Positions 7,407-14,516 of a stretch of 14,516 nt of DNA are shown piece by piece; positions within the stretch are counted from its first letter, which is position 1, and every line of letters starts with the position of its first letter. The DNA is from Auxenochlorella pyrenoidosa (Eukaryota > Chlorophyta > Trebouxiophyceae > Chlorellales > Chlorellaceae): positions 491,212 to 505,727 of the forward strand of contig KQ481977.1 of NCBI GenBank assembly GCA_001430745.1, in the 5' to 3' direction. Below the pieces are notes generated by a model that saw nothing but the letters and a program-made list of their open reading frames with translations, ran no database searches and was not told the origin of the DNA. Made by a program: the position numbers and the translations under genes.

Positions 7407-10400
7407 TCAGCCAAACATCTGGTCCCACGGCATGGGCCGCACCGCCATGAAGGCGTCCACAATGTCGTCCGTCACCGCCGCCCGCGCCTTCTTGTGCCGC
7501 TCCACCATCTCTGCCGGGCGGGCGCAGCGAGTGGGTGGTGTGTGTGTGTGTGTGTGTGTGTTTATTCTTGGGGGGGGGGATGGATGGCCGCCCATGCGCT
7601 CGTGGTGCGGGCCAGGGGCAGCAACAGGCATCGCTGTCGACCGGGATCTCAAGGAGCCAGTAGGCAACTAGTCGGGCGCCCCACCTGCGGGCCCTGTGCG
7701 CGGCTCGAACGCATCAGCTCTTTGTCCAGCCAGGCCCCCAACTTTAAGGAACCCACCCCAACCCCACCCAGGGCCCCACCACCCAGGCCCCCACCAACAC
7801 CCCCATCCAGGCTCCCAACTCCAAGGAACCCAGTCCACCCCACCCCAGCCACCTCTCCAAGAACCCACCCCACCCCCACCTGTGAGCACCGCGATCAGCT
7901 CTGCCTTGATCTCCCCAGTGAGCATGCGCCCGCTGCCATACTCCTCGCCAATCTGCAGGCGCGGGGCGGGGAGGGGCCGGTCAGCAGTTGCGAACGCTGA
8001 AGCAGGCACCAGAGCCAGCGGCGCACCGCCAGGGCCAGCACATGTTTGGCCGGGCACCAAGCGGCTGGCGGCGCGGGCTGCCCCGGCCCTAACCAGCTGG
8101 GGGCAGCCAAGAGCAGGAAAACGCCAAATGTAGGAAGCCGAAGTAGGCAAGTACTACATCATCCGGCTGCCTCGCCCCAACCCCCTGCAGAGGCCCCCCC
8201 CCCCCCCCTCCCCCCCCCCCGCCATCCCCCGGGCACCTTTGCCAGCTTGGCGTCGTCCTCCATGAAGAAGTTGAGCCACTTCCAGGAGACGTCCACATCC
8301 AGGTTGGCGCCTGCACACGGGGGGGGGGGGGGGGGGCGACGCCAAGCATGCAGTTTGGTCAGCGAGACCGGTGGTCAGCGTGAGCTGCATCTGTGAGTTG
8401 CCGTAAGGAGAGCCTGCGCGCCCCTGGCCAGCAGGACCACGCCCGGCAGCCCCGTCCTGGCAGCAGCGCTTCACAAGACGCAAGGTTGCAGGCTGTTGGT
8501 ACCGCTGCAGGCAGAAAGGAGGCCGTGGCCACGAGCGCCAGGCAGGCAGGCAAGCAGCGGGCAGGCAGGCAGCGCACCCTTGGCGCGGTGCTCCTCCACG
8601 CTGGTGCCGCCGCCGCTGAAGGCGTACTTGTTCACCTTGCTCTTGATCTCCTTGGGGGTGTCGCTGCAGGCGGCAGAGGAGGGGGGCGAGGGAGGGATGG
8701 GGTGAGATGCGGGGCCCAGTGCCAAGTGGCAGGCGGCGGTGGCTGCGCCGGCCACCACCTGGCGCATGCGCATGCTCCCCCGGGGCATGGCGCCAACCCT
8801 TAAAGGGCCCGGGCAGGCGGGCTGCGCAGGCCCTGGCATTCGACCCCGGGCGCCAACCCTTGAATCCCCCATGCGGAACCTGCGCCGTGAGCTCTTCACA
8901 TTTGGGGGGGGTGCGCCGCGTCGCCGCCGCCGGCCCGCAGCCCCTCGCAAACGCCTCACCTCACAAAGATGGCGCTGTTCTGGTCGCTGGCGCTCATCTT
9001 GCCGCTCTCGCCCTGCGAGAGTGCGGGGAGGCGGGCAGGCGCCCGGCCGGGGTGAGAGAGCGCATGCTGCGGCGCCAGGCAGCGCCGGCGCGTGCACGAA
9101 TCCAGGCTGGCCGGGTGCCGGGATGGGAAGCAACGTGAGCAGGGCCTGGAGCCACAAGACAGGGCCAGGGGCAGCAAGGCACGGCGGCAAGGCAGGGCGA
9201 GGTACGACACCAAGAGCACGCTGCCCACCTGCAGCGCCGGGAAGAAGCGCGACTCGATGAGCGAGGTCTTGAGGTGGCCCAGGCGCGGCGCCACGTCGCG
9301 CGTCATGCGGAAGTAGGGGTCCTGGTCGATGGCGCAGGGGATGAGGCAGCTGCAGGGGGGTGGGGGTGGGGTGGGGTGGGGTGGGGGGTGGGGTGGGGGG
9401 CTTGCCAGCGTGCATGCTTCCTCCTGATGTGGCGGCAATGTGGGGCACGGCGGCAGCGGGCACCCACCGCACGTCCTTGCGCTCGCCAAACATGTGGGGG
9501 AAGCTGTCCGGGAAGGCCGGGGCCGCCTGCAGGGGGGGTGGGAGGTGGGGGGCCGCGGCTCAGATGCACGCAGTGATGCATGCTGGGCATCACTCCCAAA
9601 CTCCTCACCGGCAAGGTCGGCGGCGAGCACAGGCGTGTGTGGAGGGGCAGGCGGGGGCACTTGCCTGCACCGCTGGGAAGGCGATCTTGCCGATGTTGTC
9701 CTCCATGGTGAAGCCAAAGATGCCGCGCACCTGGTTCATGGGGGTGCACCTGGGCGGGGTGTGGGGAGGGGTGGAATAGAGTGAGCATGTTTGTGTGTGT
9801 GTGTGTGTGTGTGTGAGTAGGGGCGGGGGGGGTTTCACGTGCCGGGCGTTTGGCATGACTGCTGCACGCTGCGTTAACGGCTGTCGTCTGCAGTGCTTGA
9901 TGCCCCAGCGGCGACAACAGCACCACACAAGCATGTGCTTGATCAGCTCGGCGGGGCGGAGCGCAGCCGCAGAGGTGCCGCGCAGGAGGGGCGCGACCAG
10001 GCACGCGGATAACGTGCGCTGCGCCGCGCTGCGCCGCGCCGCGCCGCGCTGTGCATGCCGCCCTCACCGCTGGATGCGCGCGATGTTGCGGTAGAAGGCG
10101 CCGCCCACGTACTCGAAGTCGGAGAAGATAAAGGTGCGGCGCACGTCAAAGCCGCAGGCGATGATGTCCTTTGCGTTCTCACGCGCCAGCCGCCGCGCCT
10201 CCTCCACCGACAGGCCCCTGCGTGGTGGCAGGCAGGCAGGCAGCGTCATCTGGTCTCTTCTGGTTATTGGCAATGCGTGGGGAGGCAAGGGAGCGACGCG
10301 GCAGGGGCTGTTTGCTGTGCCGGCAGGCGATTTACGCCTTGGCGGCTGGCCGCGCCAGGTGCACCCCGCCGCAGCGGAGAGCGGGCCCTGCAGCGCCCGA

Positions 10401-12228
10401 GGGCAGCAGGCAGGCAGGCCGGCAGGCAGGCAGGAAGAGAGGGGCATGCTCCTGCAGGGCAAGCAAGCAGGCAGGGAGGGGCAGACTCCCCCTGGAAAAA
10501 GGGGAAAAAGGGGAAAAAGGGGGAAAAAGGGAAAAAGCGCCCCCGGGCTCACCGCCACAGGAACTTTTCGTCGTCGGTGAGCTGGATGACGAGCGGCACC
10601 TTGAAGGCGTCTTGCAGCCACTTGGTGAACATGAAGGGCACCAGGTGGCCCAGGTGCAGCGCCTCGGAGGAGGGGCCCTGCGGCGCAGCGAGACAGAGGT
10701 GGGTGGACGGGTGGGCGGGTGGGGCGGCACGCTTTCGGTTGCAGGCGGCAGGGCCAGGGGCGCGGGCGCCGCGGCGGGCGGCCTGTGTGCAGTACCTCGA
10801 AGACGAGGGCCCTGTGCGCGGCACGCGACGGGGGAGTGCGCGCAGGCAGCAGCCCGGTGGGCCGGGGCGAGCTGGCAGCGGGGATGGGGAGGGCACCGGG
10901 CACCCACCCAGCACCTACCCCTCGTGAGCTCGGGCAACCGCCCACCCGGCTGCAGCTCCTCGGCCATGCCCAGGCCCAGGCACGGCACAGGCGGTGCACC
11001 CACCCGGCCGGTGTACAGGTAGAAGGGCTGCCCCCGCTCGTAGGCATCCAGCACCTCCTTCAGGTCGCTGCAGGGGGGTGGGGGGTGGGGGGTGGGGGGG
11101 GGCAGGAGGACGCACGCAGCATGGGCGGGGGCAGGAGGACGCACGCGGCATGGGAGGGCGGCCCCGTCTGGGCACGCAGTGTTCGTTGGTGGGTGCAGCA
11201 GATGCAGGCCGCCCAGGGCTGCAGGGGACGCCGTGCCAGCAAGCGCACCCAGCCGCTCCCCCGCTGGTCCCGCTCCCAGCCCCCGCCGGGCAGCGGGAGG
11301 GATGCGGGAGCAGCCTTGCAGCCCGCAAGCATGCAGCGCCCAGCGTTGTTCCGCTGCCAGCCCCGGGCCCCAGCTGGGATCAACACGTCGCCCAGCCCCG
11401 GCCCCAGCGCCAGCACAGCACAGCGCAGCGCGGCGGGGCGCACCGGTGGGCGAAGAAGATGCCGCGCTTGAGGAAGGGGTGCGCGGGGCGCCCCGTCAGC
11501 CGCTCTATCCGCTCCACCAGCGCCGCGTCTATGTTCTGGCAGCCAAACTGCGCCGGGCAGGGTGGGGGGCGCGGCCGCAGGGTTCAGCCGTGCTGCTGGG
11601 CACGAGGGCTGCGCCCTGGTGACTGTGTTGCGTGCGAGGCAGGCTGCGCAGGAGCGGGCACCACAGCCGGCAGGTGCCGCATCCACACACGATGGGCACA
11701 CGGCAGGAGGCACATCAACCTCGCTCGCTGCGCCATGCCCCGCCGCAGCCGCATCCGCCGCCGTCACTGCTGCCGCCGACGCCGCCGCTCCACATCGCTT
11801 CTTGGCAAAAGCTGAGCGGCCGACATGCAGCCCTCACCTGCGCCACAAGCTTGTTGTAATCAATCTTGCCGTCGGCGCCGCCGGTCACGTCCCAAGGAGT
11901 GATTACCTGGAAAACGCAGAAGGGAAGTGAATGCGGTGGGGAGCTGGAAGCATCAGGCGGCGGCGCCAACAGGCAGCAGCGGGTGGCGGCGGCAGTCGGC
12001 GGCAGCAGGCGGCAGCACATCGGTGATCGATGGCGAGTGGCAGCGCTCGTCAATTGACATGGGATTGAAAGCTTGTTCTCAATGCCCGGCGTCGCTGTGC
12101 GAAAAGGGAGCAGCAGGCGGCAAAATGTCTTGCTGATAGACACCCACCTGCTCCCCATCCTGTGCCTCCTGGTTCTCAACCGGCTGCTGCTCGCCGTTGG
12201 CAGCCGCCTGCTCCTCTGGCGCGGTCAT
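7407..12228 (-). CDS. WARS1: Tryptophanyl-tRNA synthetase, cytosolic eukaryotic type (415 residues, fourteen exons)
   Basis: Class Ic synthetase that charges tRNA-Trp with tryptophan for cytosolic translation. Exons: 12228-12148, 11906-11838, 11547-11444, 11067-11004, 10677-10553, 10217-10068, 9749-9665, 9526-9468, 9349-9229, 9012-8960, 8663-8578, 8310-8237, 7952-7880 and 7510-7407. Phases agree at every join, giving a complete ORF of normal length. The HIGH-type motif is H114-L-G-H117 within [11 protein letters not shown]. The KMSKS-type motif is K291-M-S-A-S295, as in eukaryotic TrpRS. Other family blocks are [57 protein letters not shown] and the C-terminal [14 protein letters not shown]. 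The N-terminal 27 residues are acidic and Gln-rich; there is no WHEP domain and no obvious organelle-targeting peptide. Intron 7 uses a GC donor (CAG|gcaagt). The gene diverges from the ABP1 gene. Confidence 0.95.
7539..7560 (-). repeat. (CA)11 microsatellite (sense strand), TrpRS intron 13
   Basis: The plus strand reads (TG)11. The repeat ends 28 nt before the last exon (starting 7510). A G9 run follows nearby on the plus strand. Confidence 0.95.
7731..7880. repeat. Imperfect direct repeats around AAGGAACCCA in TrpRS intron 13
   Basis: On the plus strand, caggcccccaactttaagga (7731-7750, then acccacccca) recurs as caggctcccaactccaagga (7808-7827, then acccagtcca), and partly as ctccaagaacccacccc near 7854. 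The whole stretch is C/A-rich, so the pre-mRNA is G/T-rich just after the donor. Confidence 0.65.
8194..8220 (-). repeat. G11-A-G15 tract (sense strand), TrpRS intron 12
   Basis: The plus strand reads C15-T-C11. On the pre-mRNA the G-rich tract begins 16 nt downstream of the exon 12 donor. It can form G-quadruplex or pair with the C18 tract upstream of the same exon. Confidence 0.9.
8319..8336 (-). repeat. C18 tract (sense strand) before TrpRS exon 12
   Basis: The plus strand has G18. On the sense strand it forms the polypyrimidine tract 8 nt before the exon that starts at 8310. Confidence 0.9.
8789..8861. repeat. 13-bp direct repeat, 60 bp apart, TrpRS intron 10
   Basis: ggcgccaaccctt occurs exactly at 8789-8801 and again at 8849-8861, each next to a CCCCGGG or CCCGGG run. 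No function can be assigned. Confidence 0.7.
9355..9400 (-). repeat. (CCCCA)n-like tract (sense strand), TrpRS intron 8
   Basis: The plus strand is a run of G4-G6 blocks separated by single T. On the sense strand it is a C-rich acceptor tract immediately before the exon starting at 9349. The plus strand has G-quadruplex potential. Confidence 0.8.
9792..9815 (-). repeat. (CA)12 microsatellite (sense strand), TrpRS intron 6
   Basis: The plus strand reads (TG)12. On the pre-mRNA the repeat ends 42 nt before the exon starting at 9749. Confidence 0.95.
10496..10537 (-). repeat. (TTTTTCCCC)n tandem repeat (sense strand), TrpRS intron 5
   Basis: The plus strand has five A5 blocks separated by G4, G4, G5 and G3. 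On the sense strand this perfect polypyrimidine tract starts about 16 nt after the donor of exon 5, at the wrong end of the intron for a normal acceptor tract. A pure purine/pyrimidine strand of this kind can form triplex (H-) DNA. Confidence 0.9.
11101..11157. repeat. 29-bp tandem duplication in TrpRS intron 3
   Basis: Two copies of ggcaggaggacgcacgc(a/g)g followed by catggg start at 11101 and 11130 and differ at two positions. They lie beside a G-rich tract (11072-11100) that forms the C-rich acceptor region on the sense strand. Confidence 0.8.
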
Positions 12229-12288
12229 GCTGCAAAGCTGCGCCAAGCTACAGTGCCTACCGCCTCCCCGCTGCTGGAAATCCTTGTG

Positions 12289-12294
12289 AATATA
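12289..12294 (-). promoter_or_regulatory. Possible TATA element of the TrpRS gene
   Basis: The minus strand reads CATATATTC here, 61-66 nt upstream of the TrpRS start codon, in otherwise mixed sequence. The position fits a TATA box with a short 5' UTR. Sequence resemblance only. Confidence 0.25.
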
Positions 12295-12989
12295 TGTCTG
12301 GAAGCACGATCCGATGCTAAAAAGTCCGAAAAACGCGAGTTGGTCGGGTGGAAAACCGGGGCCATTTGGAGTGCGAGCCAGGCGCATGATATCTTATTCA
12401 CGAGCTGTAACACAAATCTCCATGCCCACAAAAAGCAATGCAGCACGGGGGAGGATGCCGCGACGCCCTGATACACCTTGCCCCAAGAGCGGAGCATTCG
12501 CTGCACCGAGCGGTGCAGCTGCATTGCAGGCAGCCTGTTTCTTCCACGTCGGGGCGCCTTGATGCTGAATGGTCGAAGGGTTTTTTTAACCCAGGTGGAT
12601 GGCGCTGTGTGGGCAGGGTTCCATGCAGCACAGGGAGGATGCTGCAGCGCCATCAGAGCCACCTTGCCCTGCGTGAGGTGGGCAAGGCAGCCGTGTGCAG
12701 CCCACTGCAGGCAGCCCGCATCAATGCCGCCAATTGCACCCGTTATATGCCCTGGCACATGTTTGTCTATGGTGCGGTGCAGGGTTGCCTGCAGGAGAAG
12801 GTGGAATGCTGTGCCAGATCACCGCCTGTTGCCATCTGTTCAAAGTTGTCAAAGCGGGCCACCTGTTCAGGCTGCTGGGCAGGACCCCTCCATGGCATCC
12901 ACATGGCAGCAAGCAAAGGCTGCGCTGCTATGCCCAGCAGCTGTCGCACACATTATTGCGCAGCAATGATCTCCATCGGCGCATCATCT

Positions 12990-13006
12990 CGCGATCGCCG
13001 CGATCG
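12990..13006. repeat. Two CGCGATCG copies in the TrpRS-ABP1 intergenic region
   Basis: CGCGATCG occurs at 12990-12997 and 12999-13006, separated by one C. Each contains the palindrome CGATCG. It could be a paired protein-binding site; no evidence beyond the pattern. Confidence 0.4.
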
Positions 13007-13322
13007 TATCTGCACTTCGGTCTGGCAAGGTGCATGCCGCCACCGGATGCGAGATCACACATGCCCCTTCTTCAAACTGGCGTCCACACTCGTGATAACC
13101 AACGCTCCGTATCTGCATGCATGGAGGCATGGAGCATGCCAGGTGTCAAGGAGCAGAACAACCGAGGAGCTGCGCTGGAAGGCCGCCTGCATCGCGCTGG
13201 CGCCATCTGTCGCGGTGCGCACCTCCCTAAGCGTGGGGTTTGCGGCTTGCTCCAACACAATCGGGCTCTGCAGACTGTTGTCGGATCTCCTGCCAGGGCT
13301 GCAAGCCCGCGCAAATCGCCGT

Positions 13323-13335
13323 CTCGACAGTCGAG
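13323..13335. promoter_or_regulatory. Perfect palindrome CTCGAC-a-GTCGAG just upstream of ABP1
   Basis: A 6-bp inverted repeat with a one-base spacer lies 27 bp before the ABP1 ATG. It may be a transcription-factor site or a small hairpin in the 5' UTR. Function unknown. Confidence 0.3.
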
Positions 13336-13362
13336 TTTCCCACAGTAGCAACTGCTCCGATC

Positions 13363-14510
13363 ATGCGCCTTTCGAATGCGCTGCTTGCTTCAGTCGCCTT
13401 TGTGCTGGGTCTCATAGCCGGAGGGAGGTGGGAGGTGCGCACAAGCCCGACCGGCGAGGCGCTGACGGGCTTGCTCTTCAAGGCTGCCAGGACCCGTGGA
13501 CAGTGCGCCGACATCTACAAAGGTGAACCGACGACATGAACATCGGGTTTGCAGCGCCCCTGCCCCAACTCTGCTGCCGCCCGCAGTTGTCCTGCCGCCT
13601 TCCCTCGGCTCCCCTCAAGCAGCCCATTAGATCGCCGTGCTGGCCTCAAGCATGCTGCAGGTGCCCCGCTGTCCCCCATCATCAAGGTGGATGAGCTGCA
13701 GCCAGGTGGGCTGGGCTGCCAGGGCTGGTTGGCTGGGGTCAGTCGCCACCCGCCCAGGGCTGCGCCTTCCGCGCCCCCCACCCCCACCCCACCCCCCAGC
13801 CCTGAGCCATCCCCACCAACAACCCTTGTGGGCCCTTGGTCCGTCCCCCACAGGCAAGCATCCCATTCCCGGGTTCACCCACATCACCCTGGCGGGGTTC
13901 AAGCAGCACGGCATGAAGGGCCTGGAGCTGTGGCTGCAGACCTTTGCGCCCGGCAGTGGCACGCCCATCCACAGGCGCGCCACGCTCCGGCCTGCATGTC
14001 CCCCGCCTGCTCTGCATCGTCTGGTCGACTGAAGGCCCTTTACAAGGGGCGCCGGGCCGCCCAGGATTCCCCCGCCGCTGCACTGGCATCCTGCCCTGCC
14101 CAGCGCACTCGTTGTTTATTCTCCCGCCGAGAAGGAAGCTGCTCAGGCGTGCTGCGCGCCTCTCCCGCCCAGCAGGCACGACTGCGAGGAGACGTTCCTG
14201 GTGCTCAGCGGCACGGGCACAGCAGCCATCCAGGGAGCGGTGCGGGGGGCCAGGCAGGGCTGCACGCGCCGCCGGCACACAGTATCTACGTTGTGTGTGC
14301 TGGGCCTGCTGTGCCTGCCGGCTTGGCCCGCTGTGCTGCCTGCTTGCCTCCGTGCGCAACCTAAGTGCGTGCCTCGATATGTCGGCGCCCGGCTTTGCGC
14401 ACACGTTGCCCCCCCCTGCCATGCCTCCCCGGCTGCAGGATGGCAAAGTGGTTGAGGCCCAGTTCGGCCCCAACTCCACGTTCACTGTCCTGCCCAATGC
14501 CCGCCACCAG
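13363..14510 (+). CDS. ABP1: Auxin-binding protein 1 homologue, N-terminal part, cut by window edge
   Basis: ABP1 is a cupin-fold glycoprotein of the ER and apoplast that binds auxin through a metal ion in plants. Exons: 13363-13522, 13661-13705, 13854-13974, 14176-14239 and 14439-14510, with the next donor (gtgggg) at the window end. Residues 1-21 form a signal peptide or anchor (LLASVAFVLGLIAGG). Numbering is followed by maize mature numbers: H108 (57), H110 (59) and E114 (63) in TPIHRHDCEETF, and H153 (106) in NARHQ, give the full metal-binding set. W95 (44), Q97 (46), T105 (54), P106 (55) and F116 (65) match the auxin pocket. C112 and the sequon N142-S-T (maize N95) are also kept. HGMKGLELWLQTFAPGSG is the most conserved block. 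Intron 3 must use a GC donor (CACAG|gcgcgc) to give HRH. About 154 residues are visible; the C-terminal helix and any KDEL tail lie beyond the window. Confidence 0.92.
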
Positions 14511-14516
14511 GTGGGG

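Larger units (their letters stand above)
12229..13362. other. Divergent intergenic region between TrpRS and ABP1
   Basis: About 1.13 kb at roughly 55-57% GC in the lines I counted, clearly below the flanking genes. It must hold both promoters. It contains a TATATT 61 nt upstream of the TrpRS ATG, small palindromes listed separately, a GCATGCATG motif at 13115-13123, and a long plus-strand ORF (12438-13526) that I do not accept as a confirmed gene. No RNA gene or mobile element recognised. Confidence 0.6.

Noticed and set aside
8541..8573. Repeated caggcagg units here and at 10228-10245 and 10408-10435, suggesting a CRISPR-like or dispersed repeat
   Set aside because: They are plain tetranucleotide microsatellites in introns, with no spacers or conserved longer unit.
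12578..12592. GGGTTTTTTTAACCC, looking like a telomere-type or terminator hairpin
   Set aside because: It is a single copy with a 5-bp stem, not a tandem TTTAGGG array, and intrinsic terminators are not expected in a nuclear genome.
13115..13123. GCATGCATG, resembling the plant RY (B3-factor) element
   Set aside because: The sequence is self-overlapping and simple, and there is no second element or conservation evidence in this window.
13279..13284. TGTCGG, resembling an auxin-response element, 79 bp upstream of the ABP1 ATG
   Set aside because: A 6-bp match is expected by chance, and chlorophyte algas are not known to have canonical auxin response factors.

Overview
This window looks like nuclear DNA from a GC-rich green alga, most likely a Chlorella-type trebouxiophyte. 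The reasons are: five protein genes cut into many short exons with GT-AG (sometimes GC-AG) introns, GC-ending codons in the exons, C-rich acceptor tracts, TGTAA-type poly(A) signals, and a plant-lineage auxin-binding protein. I saw no bacterial operon, tRNA, rRNA, transposon or CRISPR array. The species assignment is inference. All exon joins below were made by hand from reading frame, splice sites and family resemblance.

Layout: (1) 1-882, minus strand: 5' part of an MCM-binding protein (MCMBP/ETG1) gene, running off the left edge. (2) 883-1824: intergenic, of lower GC, with one doubtful 167-codon minus-strand ORF. (3) 1825-3972, plus: a complete eight-exon gene for a 267-residue secreted cysteine-rich protein I do not recognise. 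(4) 4541-6818, minus, convergent with it: a seven-exon gene for a 279-residue secreted GH16-fold (beta-glucanase-like) protein whose catalytic signature is degenerate. (5) 7407-12228, minus: a complete fourteen-exon gene for cytosolic-type tryptophanyl-tRNA synthetase (415 residues). (6) 12229-13362: divergent intergenic region with an unexplained 362-codon ORF. (7) 13363-14510, plus: 5' part of an auxin-binding protein 1 (ABP1) gene, running off the right edge.

The genes do not form one pathway: DNA replication, translation, cell-wall/secretory and hormone-type functions sit side by side, as is usual in a compact algal genome. Two protein-level points stand out. The GH16 protein keeps the fold but lacks the Asp and the acid/base Glu of the active site. 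The ABP1 homologue keeps every metal ligand and pocket residue that can be checked. The TrpRS and ABP1 genes are head-to-head, so an enzyme that uses tryptophan (an auxin precursor) and a putative auxin binder share one 1.1-kb upstream region.

The introns are unusual. Three carry CA dinucleotide repeats 28-42 nt before the acceptor. Three of 33 complete introns appear to use GC donors. One TrpRS exon is flanked by a C18 tract and a G11-A-G15 tract that could pair in the pre-mRNA and loop the exon out.
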